A DNA stretch of 64,000 nucleotides from Glossina fuscipes (taxonomy: Eukaryota; Arthropoda; Insecta; Diptera; Glossinidae). The stretch covers positions 1,328,446 to 1,392,445 of the forward strand of contig NW_023998564.1 in NCBI RefSeq assembly GCF_014805625.2, written 5' to 3'. Positions 23,101 through 35,534 of this stretch are shown here, piece by piece. Within the stretch, counting starts at the first letter, position 1; each line of letters opens with the position of its first letter. The notes below the pieces were generated by a model. That model had not been told where the DNA came from. It saw only the letters and a program-made list of their open reading frames with translations, and did not search any database. The position numbers were made by a program, and so were the translations under genes.

Positions 23101-26100
23101 ACCAACCTGGCTGTATTATTGATTTCACTGTTCATTCTTAACCACCAGCGCGATTAAAGCGTGTAATTAAGCTAAAGAGTTCAGAATTGATCAATAAAAG
23201 AAGCATTTTCTAACATGGCAATGCGGCACACGCTGCAGCACAAGCTTGACCTACCTTGGACTGCTATTCGTTTCGGGCTATGCAGAACTCTCTTAACGGA
23301 GTAAAGTTGACATTAAAACAAGTCTGTGAAAATGTGAAATGTGACGATATTAGAGGCAAGGTCACAAAAGGTTAATAAAGCCTATTATCAACATAAAAAA
23401 ATGGTTTGAATTCTGGTAAGAATTGCCACGATCTTTTTCCATGGATCCTTGATAGCGAAAGATTTTTAGTTATCTTGTGGGCATTTCTAATTTTATAGTC
23501 GCCATGCAGAGGAACTTAAAGAAAGATTGGATTCTATTGATAATCACTGTGAATATAACCGCTGCGAAATTAATACAATACCGGAAAATTCGTTTTTGAG
23601 ATATCGGTCATGAGTGGGCCGGTCGATCAGCTACGAATATGATATGAAAACCACTAAGAATTCAAGCAAAAGTTATTACAGTAGACAGTACGCGCGCACT
23701 TAGTTCGGTTAACAAAATTTCTTTACGACTTTCATATCTATAAATATTTAAAGTTTGATGATGTCAAAGTCCAACTATTCGTGGTCCTGATATTGACGTT
23801 TGAATTATATCGACGTTGATTGATGTTAATTAACCCTGCCTCAAGTATTAGGGTGGATTCTGTCTAGATCACCCCAAATTTCCTTGAGACTACAAGGCCG
23901 GCTTGTAGCTGTCGATACCGAGCAAAGTCGCTTGAGTAAACTTCGAAGCTCTCGAAAACTGACTCGCTGTAATGGGTAATGAGTTTACAACTGTCAAAAA
24001 GTATGCATTTTTGTAATTATCGAATGAAAAATCATTCGAGCGTAAAAGTGCTATTGGGTAAAGTGATGGAGTAATGTATTCAAATTATGACCCAGTTTAC
24101 TCTCTATCAACAACTATAAGCTGGGCTTAAATTTCTTTGCTATTTGCATGCGTTACCTTTTAAAACGCATGCTTCCTTCATTGAAATTTACGGACGATAG
24201 CTTGTGTTCAAAATGGTGATGAATGTTAGGAAATTTTTCTCCAGCTATAATTAATTAAAGAAATTAAAAATCTTAATTTTTATATGCATTATTTTATATA
24301 ATTTATTTACCATTTAGAAGAACTTCATTTAAATGTTTTCGTCCCACTGAATATAAGCACTGTTTAGTGCATGGATCATATAACACAATCGAGGTATTGC
24401 CTTTAACATCATGCAACATCCGTCCCCTCATTGGTATGGCTGTTGAAAGTACCTCGTCTTCGAGACCAACTTCAGCTAAAGCTTTGCGTCCACGTTGCGA
24501 TAACGCTAAATTAATACTACGTCCCTGCACAAGTTCTGCTGTACGTATATCTTGACGATATTCGTAAAGATCAACTTCGTAACCTTTGCGAGCGAAATTT
24601 AGGGCAGCCAGTGAACCCACCTTGTTGTTTAAAAAAGGAGTACATAAAAAAATAATATACCATAAATAAATTGTTTGTATATTTATATAAAATATATCTA
24701 TAAATAGAATGCTTATTAGATCTCCTTACAGATAAGAATGTATGCGAATTTTGCCTCTTCTTTATATGAGATATTTGCCTAATTTCATGTTAAAAAATTG
24801 GGAGCGGTTTGTCGATATTGAGTAAATTCGGTAGCTATCGCTTATGGACTCGCTGTAGCAGGTCGAGTGTTTGCGGACGTCAATAAAGTATGCGTTATGC
24901 TTATTATACTAACCTATTCTTGTGGAATTTTCCTTCTGTCCGTAGTACAAAATCCAAATTATATTTAAATATTCTCATCAGCATAAGTTCACAAGGGACA
25001 TTATTTAGATTATAACAAAAAAAATCAAATTTTGCAATTGGAATATGTATGTCGCTAATTTTGCTGATTAACTCTTTTCTTTCCGCGTTTTAATATCCTG
25101 ATACGGGATACGTTAAGTTTGTGCGCACATATCTGCTATAATGAGTGACCAGTCAGTAAATGCATAACACTGTAGTCTTGTCTATAGTCACTTCGCAATT
25201 CTTTTGCAAGTTTGTAGGTCTTCACTTTCGCCAGCGGGCTAATGTTTACCACAGATAGTACAAACTTCGGCAGACGGATAGGTGGTTAAACGGGCATGTT
25301 TATATTTATTCAAAATTTGAATCTGGCCAAGAATTTATATAATTTTTGTGGTCTTTGAATCTTCCTTCTGGTCTTTGCTAAATTGCGGTGCTCTATTGCT
25401 AACAGCAGCATAATAGCTTTAATATTTAATAATTTATAATTTAAGCCAATAATTTAGTATATAAGTTGCAGAAAAATCATAAATTATTATTCAAAGACAC
25501 AAATAGTCTTGGCGAGAACAGCGGAGCAGTTTATGAATACATTAAGAATACACGTTCAATCACTCAACAACAGTGGATTTTTAGCGAATGCTTTTGTCTT
25601 GAATTATTAAATCAAATACTGTTATATAGGAACCTCATACGATCACGTATATGTCTCTTCGCATCCACATAATATCATTACATAGCAATCTTAAAAAATA
25701 TTGTAAGTAGCGTCCTTGCCACTTCAAACATAATAGCAGTACGTAGCAATCCCGCATAATATTATTACAGTATTGTTACGAAAATTCCAAATCCAGTTAA
25801 TGTCAGCTAAGTAATTTTCGTAATAATAAATTTCCTAAAAAAGGAAAAACCAAATGAGCATTCGCAGGCGCCTCATACAGCTGCAGGCCGATGAAAACGA
25901 TTAGCGGAAAAACAGACAGGTAAAAGCTAAGTTGGTATTCGCAAAGGCTTAACCCCACGGTTGCCCAAGCCACTTTTAAGCGTACTACGCCCCCTGGCGA
26001 GTTAGACAATCCCCACAGAGTAGGGGCCTAAACAGCACCAGAGTCCAGAACAGTTTATTGTGTATGGAACAATAAACTCCACTCTGGTGAATGGCGAGGC

Positions 26101-29100
26101 CTAGCTGCACTCAATTGTTCCATTTTAGCTAGGAACTCGCCAACTACAACCACCACGAGTACTCCCCGAAGGGCCGCACCCAAGCAGTCAGGACACACAA
26201 ATTAATCAACTGACTGCTTCCGCCATAAGGCTTCCACTGTGCTGTTGATCAATTACCACCATTACCCGCAGGCATCCGTGACATGTGTTCAAAAGTAAAA
26301 ATAGGTAAAAGGGGAAAACTTATTCGTCATATCCCTTTTCCATTTTTGCATGTATCAATTAATTTACCAGACATTTTCTATCAATCGGCCAAAGGGAAGC
26401 CCGTCCGTCAATTCCTTTTTGCATTAATAGTATAATTAATTTATTTATTACGACTTAAGGACAAAGTCCATCATATACCCGCAGGCATACGTGGCTTTGT
26501 GAGGCGAGCTTCCTGACCCCCGTGGCTCCCAGTTTGTTTTGCAAAGCCTTATGGCATACTTTGGGCGGTTGTTAAAAACAACCGTACTTGCTTCGGATTC
26601 TCCATACTTTCCTGGTTGCCAGCACCAGTGAACTACTTTTCTTCAAGATATATAGGTCTCGGGTATTGCACTGAACATGGTAGACTAATCTAACGCACTC
26701 TACCATGCACTCGCTAGATTACTACCTTCATTGTACTTAAATACCATTCAATATATTTCCTCGGTAGTAACTAGCTATTGAGTAAGAGCTCTTCTTCCAG
26801 CCAACCCCTCCACCATCTCTCAGAAACTCGTCGCCGAGTTAGCAGCCCAAAACCTTAAACTCTTCTTAGCCGGCCGAAGCCGTTGTCCGGGGATCACCGC
26901 TGGGAGGTGAGAGTTTCGGCACATCTATGCTTCCCATCAAAGCATAGTTCATCTCCCCAAATAGGTATAGTAACGTGCTTGTAAAAATGTACATAAATAG
27001 AATATTTGTGGAAGGGAGAGTTTGTCGGGCAAGAACATTTGAGCTGAGAGTACGGCCAAAATTAATTGTGAATAATCCTACATGTAAGAAATATAATTGT
27101 AAATAAATACTCCTACTGTTGTGAAAGACAAAGTAGTAAAATAAAACAACTTTGAAGTGTATTTCTCTTGATCAAAACATCCACGATTCAGTGATACGGA
27201 CTGTATCCTAGTAAAAAGCGAATTTCATAACAGTATATTATGTCCGAAGTATAATTTATACTATCTTGTCCGATGTAGTTTTTCTAAGTTGGTTTAAGTA
27301 GTTGGTTAAGAGAGCCTTTCAAAAAGGATCTTCTTCTATCTTGCTATTATCGTTCTCTGCTAATATTTCGAATTATTGTCATGATAATCCATCAAATAAA
27401 TCCTTATCCTTACTAGAATCACAAGAAAATCTACGCAAATCGCTTCCTTATTCAAATCACTTTAATCGACAAAAGTTAGTAAAATGCTGAGAATTAGGGA
27501 AAACATTGAATTGAGTTAAGTTTTTATTTATGTATCTTTTGTGAGGAGAAAAATCTAGATTAAGTCTCGTCTAGAGTGAGAGACAATTGTTGTCATGTAT
27601 ACGTAAATATATCTTAGTGTTATTGTCTATTTTTTTTTTTTTTTAGCTTTATTGCATATAGTTTTGCAATCAAAACCTTAAACTTGTAAACAGAGAGATT
27701 ACTCTTTTTGTGATTGTAAGTAAAATATATTCATAAAGACGCCGTAATAAAGTACGCAGTTGAAAAGATAAGCACGTTTTACTAGGTATTATAATAAAAT
27801 ATTTCAATGCTTTAGCTGGTGAACTTAAACAGGTTAAGCCCTATAAGTTATTTCTTTGCGTAATCGGGACAAGACGTTAAGGAAAGAGTTCTTTGAAAGG
27901 AAATAAAGGGGTTGACCGTTTTATTCTGCTTTTTCTTTTTTGTGAAATGACATTACAAGTGGATTCATTATGTACGGATTTGACTTTAATGATTGTATTA
28001 AATGTATATTTAAACGAAAACAAATTGTTTGGGTAACTTGAAGTTATTGCAGTTGTTTTTACCTTCACGCCATCATAATTCTGCAGTACCTATTTAAGGT
28101 GGACTGTTATTGTTAATTTTATTGTTGTTATATATTTTTATATTTATCGTTATCATAGTTCTTAGTATCAGTCTATCATTATCTTTTATTACGGTCGTAT
28201 CGTAATCTTTTAAGATTTAGGAATTCAATGCATTGCATTGATTTCGGAGTACAATGACGTAAATATGATTAGGAACGTCTTATCGGCATATCACCAGCGT
28301 ACCCACATGACGGTATCGCTTTTGAACTATTTTGAATGTATTGATTAGCTGAAAGTCAGCATTTTCATCTTAATTTATTTGGCTCTGATGAGCATAGGTC
28401 AAGCAAAAACTTCATAGCGGTTTTGTCTTAAATTCAAACAATTAAATAAACTTTATTAAGTCACTTTATTTTGTCATCATTGTGAGACTTCCTGGATTTT
28501 CAGGCGAAAACCGAGCTAAGTGATTTTCACAGCCTTTTTTCCAAACCAATTTTAAACCGTTAAGAGTGTTCTATAAAAAGTGAAACGTGGGAAAATCGAC
28601 ACACTCGCTTAGACTTCTTGCTGAGCCATTAAAAATGTGCGTGATCTCGCATTATCACGATGGAAGATATTAGTTCTTGACGCAAGAGTGTGCAATTTTT
28701 TTTGCACACTCTGTTTTAGTAATTTTCTTATACTTTTAAGGAAACATTACACAACAACTAATGATTGGAACTAGAAAGTACATTCATATACACTGTTTAA
28801 TTTTGTATAGCATTTCGGTAGGCATGGACGAAATTTTTCTCCGATTAAATTACTATTTGAACTTAATATTTGTTTATTGAGGAACAAGTTACATGGATTT
28901 ACGTAGATGTACATGTTGACGTGGATCGACATGTTGATCAGGACGTGGTCTCTAATTATTTTTCTAAAAGCAAAAAGCAAGGCTTACTGTGCTTGTTCAA
29001 TTATCTTAAAGACTCCGTCATGCCGGAACGTAGCAAAAAATCATTTTAAACTTTTAAGTGTTAACTGGTAAATTGACGAATTGAGACTTCAATGATTTAA

Positions 29101-30786
29101 TTTTTGTATTCGTAAAACAGCAACGAAAGATGTAATTAAAGGAAAATTTTACAAAAAACCTTTATTACTTTTATAAAACTTAGTTCTTTTTAGCAGTTTA
29201 GTAGTTAAATTAACGGTATATGTTGAAACTGCAAAAACATTTCCCGATGGGGTTGTTTGCTTTGTATTTGGAGTCGGTGGTGGCTTCTTGGTATGATCAG
29301 GCGATTGTGGATACATTGCTGCGTTATAATGCATAATAATGCATAATGTTTTAAACGATCGACGGATGGTTAAGAAGTACCTTAAAACTAAAGTTAAACC
29401 TTTAAATTCAGATTGTTTTAAAGTTGAGGTCACTTATTGGGTAAAAGCGCAAACCCACCAGTTTCTTCTAAAACGGGAACGATTTTTTTTAACTAACTGA
29501 GATTATCGAGCAAATGAAGAAAAATATGAAATAAACTTTGATATTCTACACAAAGTTTGTAACCGTGACTTCAGCAGGTGTAGAAACGAACGAATATAAG
29601 TTAATCGACTTCTCTTTTTTTAAGCAGCTCCAGCAATTTCATATAGCTATGCCTTATTCAAAACTTGACAAATTTAACATACCCACTCTGATTACAGATG
29701 GCATGGTCTTTCTAAGCAATAAGAAATTCTATGCTCTTATAAGCATGGCTTAAGCTGTGCTTATTAACAGTATTCACCACATATCGTAAAATTTAAAAAT
29801 TATATCAAATATCAGATTATTGATTAAATTATATAAAACATCGGATTAATTTTTTTAACACATGGCTTTGGTCGCTCTAACCCTATCAAGCCATACACCA
29901 ACATCAGTGAAAGGTGATATTTAATTAATAATTTAAAAAAAAAATGAGAAAAACATGACGTTTATTAATGCAATCAAAAGCAATCGTATTTCGTAAATGA
30001 GTCATAATAGTAGAAACAATCGCTAAATGTGGCAAGTGTTTGAAGATATTCATAAGCAGCGTAGGACTAAATTGCTCATTTCCGATCTGTAATGCCAATA
30101 TTATTAGATACGCTCCCTTCTGGTCGACACATCATTGCTTAAGTCGATCAAATTGTTCAAAATCTTCAGAAAATTCGGCGCATTTGATCTCATGATATCC
30201 ATGAGAAACTAATTGTTCACCAAAAAACACTGCTTTTAGTGTATAATAACATACGAGAGTGTAATAACTCATGAAAAATTTAGCTCAACAATGCGGCAGA
30301 GGCAATTTTGTTCTTTCGTATTTAGGTACTATCCGAAATTTCATAAGTTACATTTGTCACGTTTCTCTCACCGTGGTTGTGGTATAAGCGACTTAGCTTG
30401 TCGCTGTAAAACCTTATGGGTCTCGAGTCGATAATATTAACAATGTACGTTTCACCGAATTATTAAGTCAATAAAAATGATAGACTTGCTTGGTCTACTG
30501 AAAACAAAGCGCTTTAACAGCACACAGAAAATAGATTTTCGTCAAAAGAAAACCTTTTAAGCTAATCGTTTCTTAACGCCATCTTTCCAATAAGAAATTT
30601 TAAAAGCACCTTTCTACCACGGTTTTAATTATTACACTTTTTCTCTTCACAACTACAGGCAAAGTAAATGAACTCATTATAAAATTTGATATGACTTACC
30701 AGTCCTGCACCGATAACAGCAACATTTAATTTCGGTATTGAGCTCTGTAAACCATTCCCAGTGGATTGTACAAGTTTTTCATTCAT
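20025..30786 (-). CDS. cn: Kynurenine 3-monooxygenase (cinnabar), seven exons
   Basis: FAD- and NADPH-dependent hydroxylase that turns kynurenine into 3-hydroxykynurenine in the tryptophan-ommochrome pathway; it sits on the mitochondrial outer membrane. The joined product (about 457 codons; the Drosophila protein is of similar length) starts at ATG 30786. Motifs: FAD Rossmann 'GAGLVG' (residues 26-31), KMO motif '[14 protein letters not shown]' (exon 2), 'HHHFEHKL' (exon 3), '[15 protein letters not shown]' and 'ANYLHIWPR' (exon 4), FAD/ribityl motif '[22 protein letters not shown]' split as [15 protein letters not shown] and NAGMED (exon 5), 'WQDK' (exon 6), and a hydrophobic anchor in exon 7. 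All junctions keep frame. Introns 2, 4, 5 and 6 are 53-66 bp; intron 1 (6.1 kb) and intron 3 (3.1 kb) hold transposon debris. Loss of cinnabar gives bright red or pale eyes in flies. It appears functional. Confidence 0.95.
20156..20317 (-). CDS. cn: cinnabar exon 6
   Basis: Acceptor TATTACCAG, 54 codons from '[10 protein letters not shown]' to '[10 protein letters not shown]'. The donor is AAG|GTTCGA, which is GT but otherwise weak; reading through it would add seven residues and a stop and lose the membrane anchor. The presence of a well-fitting exon 7 argues that splicing is the normal outcome. Confidence 0.9.
20383..20613 (-). CDS. cn: cinnabar exon 5
   Basis: Acceptor TATTTCAG, donor GAA|GTAAGT, 77 codons. 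It starts '[20 protein letters not shown]' and carries the conserved GD motif and '[11 protein letters not shown]' that contact FAD, then '[20 protein letters not shown]'. Confidence 0.94.
20673..21090 (-). CDS. cn: cinnabar exon 4
   Basis: Acceptor CTTATGCAG, donor AAG|GTGAGA. It encodes the second FAD contact '[13 protein letters not shown]', then '[11 protein letters not shown]', '[23 protein letters not shown]' (substrate-side strands; pieces quoted from a longer run) and 'PQYLLSIK'. Confidence 0.93.
22880..23430 (+). mobile_element. Dead mariner transposon in cinnabar intron 3
   Basis: Plus-strand frames, interrupted by many stops, give '[18 protein letters not shown]' (the WWDxKGIVYxELLPxG box), '[14 protein letters not shown]', stop, 'HGNAAHAA' (the HHDNARPH box with the second catalytic Asp mutated to a non-Asp) and '[15 protein letters not shown]' (the YHLFxxLQNxLNGxxF box). 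This order is specific to mariner transposases. It lies antisense to cinnabar. The ends were not defined. Confidence 0.7.
24157..24244 (-). CDS. cn: cinnabar exon 3 (short)
   Basis: About 88 bp, easily missed because it has no Met and no long frame. The acceptor is ATTATAG and the donor AG|GTAACG. It encodes '[17 protein letters not shown]' and '..NEGSMRFK', matching the segment that follows 'EVLLN' in other KMO proteins. It bridges the split Ala and Arg codons of its neighbours in frame. The 3' edge may be off by one base. Confidence 0.88.
24311..24620 (-). CDS. cn: cinnabar exon 2
   Basis: Acceptor AACAACAAG before GTGGGTTC, donor G|GTAAAT. It encodes 103 codons plus one base: the rest of the FAD-binding fold, '[10 protein letters not shown]', and the family motif '[16 protein letters not shown]', ending in 'HLNEVLLN'. 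Confidence 0.93.
25774..27232 (+). mobile_element. Solo LTR (1459 bp) in cinnabar intron 1, TSD GTAT
   Basis: It starts TGTTACGAAA and ends TTTCATAACA, an inverted TG..CA terminus, and is flanked on both sides by GTAT (25770-25773 and 27233-27236), a 4-bp target duplication as made by gypsy-group integrases. AATAAATACTCC near 27100 is a candidate polyadenylation signal of the R region. The block is clearly more GC-rich than the surrounding intron. No internal gag-pol sequence follows, so it is a solo LTR left by recombination. The orientation is taken from the poly(A) signal. A diverged partial relative lies at about 47990-48250 in the opposite orientation. Confidence 0.85.
27237..30699. other. 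Rest of cinnabar intron 1
   Basis: AT-rich intronic DNA with no recognisable exon or RNA gene apart from the transposase scrap noted separately. Confidence 0.5.
28625..28690 (-). mobile_element. Tiny transposase scrap, mariner-type DNA box
   Basis: The minus strand reads '[18 protein letters not shown]', resembling the 'HQDNARPHT' catalytic box of mariner/Tc1 transposases. Only about 20 residues are visible, within cinnabar intron 1. Chance similarity cannot be excluded. Confidence 0.3.
30700..30786 (-). CDS. cn: cinnabar exon 1 (coding)
   Basis: 29 codons from ATG 30786 to GCA GGA CTG, donor GTAAGT at 30699. It contains the first half of the FAD motif, 'VAVIGAGL'; the second half, 'VGSLAAL', opens exon 2. 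The start is the first ATG of the frame, and a second in-frame Met is not available before the motif. Confidence 0.92.
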
Positions 30787-33590
30787 TTCTAAAGTCGAGT
30801 GACTAAAATGAAAAATTTATATAATATTAAATTTAACGACTAATGATCGCTTAAACACCGTTTTGTCAAAAATGTTTGCCTAATAAGCCCCACAAAAATC
30901 GATCTTTATTCTACTAACGATTCTGTAAGAATAACTTGTTTCGCATCATAGACTAACAAATATTTGCGGTTTTTTATTTTCGTTATATGTTTTTTTTCTT
31001 TTTATTGTCTTTAAGACGCTCTATTAACACAGACAGATGTATAACAATGCCTATCTTAAGAGTGTCTGATGCACTCGTACGTGCGATTGTTTGTTTCATA
31101 ATGAAAGATTATCATTCACAGTTGTTAGCTGTGTGCATATATGTGGTGAACCGTTTAAAAAAAGCGAAAAAGGCAGATAAACTGAACGCTGAAAAAATGT
31201 GAAAATGTAAGTAATCTAGAGGTGGGAATAACTGTAAAACCAAGCCCAACAAGATGTTGGCAATTAACTAAGAATTAAAAATATATAAACATACCCGTAT
31301 GTATATAAGGCATAAAGTGTTAGTAATGCGTGTAATAAGTACAAAATCCATACGCTTGTCACAAAGGAGAACAGTAGCAAGTGTTTATTTTTATGTATGT
31401 GTTCAATTTTTCTCATATCTGGCTTAAAATGAATCCCTACAAGTGTCTGTCTAGTCAGTTTTTTTAATTAATTATATGCCTGTACGTTACTCTCTTTCAG
31501 ATCTACAAACCCACACACACACACACACACACGAAGCCAAACAGACACATGTATATCCAGCTATAGGCACATTGAGAAACACATATTCTACTTAACTCTT
31601 AATAAGTTGTCTTGATAAGGCATGCTAAGTTTTCTTACTGCCTTGTTTGTTATTCATTCTTTTAGAATTTGGTAATCTTAGGTGTGCGTTCTTTGAGGAA
31701 GAGACAATATATAATGTAGTGGCGGCGGCCGATTATCATTTTTTTAGAAGAATCGATTTGAATTTCTACAAACTGTGTGGCAACAGGTTTTTAACACCCA
31801 ATATAACGGGTTTATTCTCGAACTATACGTTTCGCAATCCGTTCGAATATCCGAATAGGTAAGAATCGCGATTGCCAAATCTGGGCCCGTGGGTTCACAT
31901 CTCAAGTGTGGCAGTGTTCAGTTTAGACGTAGCCATAGTCAGTGCTCAATCGATAAAGGGATAACACGTAAAGGTTGGGCACCTCCACCTTATCCCTTTC
32001 CTCCCTTTTTTCTGACCGTCACTGTAGATTGGCAAAAGCCAAATTGGTCGAAAACACTTTCCGTTATCGAACTTGTCCGTACTTTTCTTCACTTTAAAAA
32101 TGCACTGGGAATAGAACGTATGTCAAGATTGGTTGAAGTTCACCATAACTTTTTCAAATAATGTTAGGTCCACACCTTTGTTGGGTGTGTGTTAAACTAG
32201 CTTCTTTATTGCTTCTGTTACATTCAATAACAATTCTCGTAGGATCTATTAAGTACACGAATTTCTTATTTGCGTGCAGTTTCGAGTTGGTGCACATGGG
32301 TCCGCCCTCCTGTCTGTTTGTTGTTTAGAGGTGGATTGGACCAGTTAAGTTAATGTTAGATCCATAATCCAGAAACGAAGTTGAGAGCGATTGATGAAAA
32401 AATCCAAGCATAGGTAGACTGATGTGACAGAGTGTTCGCAATGAGAGGCTCTGTTCCGCTGTCAATCCATAAATCACCGTACTTGGTACTGTACTGTCAA
32501 GATCCGGCTAATAATGCCGATAAAAGAGAAAGTGTAGGCGATTCGTGATTGTAATAGGAATACTAAATGTAAAATTAGAATGAAAACTCAGCTGATTTGA
32601 TAAAGGCAGTCAGTTGCTTCAAATGCCATTCATTTATTCTATATTATAGCGTTTACACGTGTTCCCTGTTAAGACAGAATTATCCGTGCATATCCATCTG
32701 TTAGATAACTTAAAGTTCGAAACAATTTCTATAAATTATTGGCATTAGTTGCGTATATTTTCAGCTTAAATTAATTTATATGTGGGCTTTCTTTGTTCGA
32801 AAGACTATCCAGCACATTTGCCTGCGAAGCCAATGACGAGATCTGTAAGGCTGCAAGTTTTATAATTTATAAAAATTGCCGTAAGATTGTTATAAAGCGC
32901 CTTAATGTGGCGACGTAAAGATAATTCACGGTCAGATCGAAAGAAATTTTTCGGCGTATATTGGTATATCAAAAATAAAGTTGAAATTTTTTTTTAAGAT
33001 ATAACTCTGTTTTAGAATTACTACTCATTTACAATTCAACACATTTTAGCATACCGACCGTGATATATTTATTGCTTCAACGGTATTGACACTGATTAAA
33101 GTCTCGTCTTTACGATCAGAGAAGAGAACGTGTTCTCATTATAAATATTAAATTAGTGAGCAGTAAACAAAAACATTTTTACAAAATTTGTATTTAACAA
33201 AAAAATAAATGTTCTGATAAGGCTAAGTATTTTTTTTAACACTTTTCTTTGATCCGTCTCTTACTACCCCTTCATTTCCCTTTTTGAGGCATTTCACATA
33301 TATCACAATTTAAAATAGAATAATGAATATAAAACTATTTAATAAGAACCACTGACAAAGTTGACGAGGGTCGTTTAATAAATCTTTTAAATGGTTGAAT
33401 TCTCCTTTTCCTTAACGGGCAGAAATTATTTCAGTTTGTTCAAAAAACAGCCGACTGACATTCTGTATTTGTTTTGACCTTTAAATTCACATTCCGTGTT
33501 ATCGTAATGTTATGAGCGTTAATAGAGGATTCAGTTTGGGCATAAAAATAGCTTGATTGGCATAAACTTCCTTTTTTGTCCTATTACTAC
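30787..33590. other. Upstream region of cinnabar, no gene recognised
   Basis: The promoter and 5' UTR of cinnabar should lie in the left part, but I cannot place them. There is a CA dinucleotide run at about 31511-31533. A 71-codon frame at 31647-31862 and a 90-codon frame at 31889-32161 show no family motif. Confidence 0.45.
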
Positions 33591-34330
33591 TATTACTACT
33601 AAGCTTATATATTTTTGAAATACATCATCTAAGAGTGAAGGATTTTGTTAACACGTTTGCAGCAGCCAGAAGGAAGCTTCAGAGACGCCATATATATATT
33701 CTTGGTCAACATCAAACTCTGAATTGATTTAAGAATATCCTTCTGTGCATTTGTCCGTCACTGTAATGTCTGTTGTACATTTTTCAACTGAGAACACTTC
33801 TCTTTTGCGAAATAAAAAAAAATTGCTTTTTCCCCCATTACTCATAAACTACGCATATTCTATAGGCACTCGTACAAAAACGAAAAAAATTGACCACGTC
33901 TACCCAATATTACCGTGTACCAAAATTTAATTTTTTTCCATACCTTTATAACGCGCAGAAACTAGCTTCATAAGCTTCATAAAGTATATAAATTTTTTAC
34001 CAGTTTCAAATTTGGATTGTACCTAAACATGGCCGTCTGTTTGTCAGTCCATCTGTCTATCTGCGCAGCTGTGTCGTTAGCTAAAATAAAGACATCGCTC
34101 ACAAATTGATAAAAGAATTTGGAACTGACACGTACTTTTGAAAGAACACGCCTACAATGCCCACGCACTGAGAAGAAGTTTTATTTTGAAAATAGAAAAA
34201 TCAGCCACCGCTACTGCATATGATAGTGCATGAAAATGTAATTCTTTTACATTTTTCGTCTGGTTTTTGGATAACGGTGATGAACACAAAAGATTAGGTC
34301 ACGATGGAATATAATTTTCTTACTTGTTTT
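33590..34330 (+). repeat. Dispersed repeat, copy A
   Basis: It shares ordered blocks with copy B (39480-40310): AACACGTTTGCA..GCAG/CCAGAAG.A, TATTCTTG.TCA.CA, TTTGTCCGTC, ACTCATAAACTA, TTTACCAGTTTCAAA..TGGA, CCTAAACATG.C.GTCTGT, AAAAGAATTTGGAA, and an end in ATAATTTTCT.ACTTGTTTT. Blocks rich in GTCTGTC/ATCTGTC and TTCTTGATCAGCATCAA are typical of very abundant fly repeats. There is no coding capacity. Confidence 0.75.
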
Positions 34331-34899
34331 ATAATAAGCTTATACTTAATAATAGTTAAGAGTGTAAAGGTAAATAACGCATCACTTTATAACTCCTCTG
34401 TCCGATACACCGCACATTTGGTTTCTGGGATAGTATTAACCTTTAAACGAAATGTGTCTAAATTTCATGACATTCTGACAATTAATTTCTAGTTTACGAT
34501 AGTTTTAGTGATGCCATCTTTTGTTACCTCCGAAACACTGTCATACTCAGAATTTCGTTTGTTAATTAAATCCCGCTTTTTGATGAAATAGAATATCCTC
34601 AACAATCAATATTGACTTGAAAAATGTTATGGCCATCCACTTTTAACACTTCGAAATCTTTATTTTCTTATAAAATAATTTATTACTCACTGTTTTTTAT
34701 TTTAAGGCAATTTTTGTAAGTAGGCGGATGGTCTGTTACGAAAGCAAGTTATTTCCGATAGATCACGTCCAAATAAATTAGACCCCGAGGTAATAATATA
34801 AATGAATTAATTGTATATATCAAACAAGAGAGATCCAGACCTGGATTTCATTAATCGCTGTGATATTTGTTACCAAGCTGATCCTATATTTGGTCAGTT

Positions 34900-35287
34900 G
34901 TTCAGCACCTACTTTACGTATAAAAGCGCAAGGACTTCGTACACTGAAAAGATGCTTCTGGTATATGTATGCCGATCTGTTGCAGCAAGGTTCATATTAC
35001 TTGAAAATCTTATCTTCAGATCAGCTTATTATCAGATTTTCGAATTTCCAGGAGGCATGTATTTACCGAAAGCCGACTCAAGCCGTTTGATAATTGGCGT
35101 TTGTTGGATTTTTGCAATAGTTTTAGTGACGACACATTGAGGTAACTTGGTGGCATTTCTAACGTTTCCACGTTTACAACCAGGTTTCAATTATCCATTC
35201 TATCTTCTTATCTAACTTTTCATGCAGCGAGAATTCAAAGAAGAACTGGTTTTAAGAAACAATCCATTTTTTGAGAATTATGCTGCT
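34900..35287 (+). pseudogene. Ionotropic receptor (Ir93a-like) fragment with introns retained
   Basis: A frame ending at 34989 reads 'LKRCFWYMYADLLQQG'. A 62-bp intron (GTTCAT..TTCCAG, 34990-35051) is followed by 'GMYLPKADSSRLIIGVCWIF' and 'AIVLVTTH', stop (TGA 35138-35140), 'GNLVAFLTFPRFQPG'. This is the pore-loop to M2 region of variant ionotropic glutamate receptors; the wording is closest to what I recall of Ir93a. A further block, 35228-35287, bounded by ATGCAG and GTAAGT, reads 'REFKEELVLRNNPFFENYAA' and may be the next exon. The stop replaces the codon before the conserved GNLVAFLTF, and the donor after 'YPFYLL' is missing. So it is a dead genomic fragment of a chemo/thermo/hygrosensory receptor gene. 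Confidence 0.7.
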
Positions 35288-35534
35288 GTAAGTTCTTAGC
35301 ATAGTTGTCAATTCAACGCGTAACAAACCCTATCGAATATTTTATAACATGTGTACTTTCTGAGTCATCGTAAGCAGCAGATAATTAAACAGAGAAATAC
35401 AGGGTTAATAAGAACATTATGGCCATGCTCGACAGCGTCGTACATGTCGGTTTGCAGCATCTAGCTTCTCTTAGTTTATAACCTATTTATTTGTGTCTGC
35501 TTACTTATAAGACATAAAGACCCTGAGAGAATGG

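Noticed and set aside
25803..26009. 68-codon minus-strand frame inside the solo LTR
   Set aside because: It has no family motif and lies wholly in the LTR.
31511..31533. CA run as a regulatory or CRISPR-like repeat
   Set aside because: It is an ordinary dinucleotide microsatellite in a eukaryotic genome; no spacer structure.
34811..35140. A single continuous 109-codon gene
   Set aside because: The receptor homology switches frame across a 62-bp intron; the continuous frame mixes intron and wrong-frame text.
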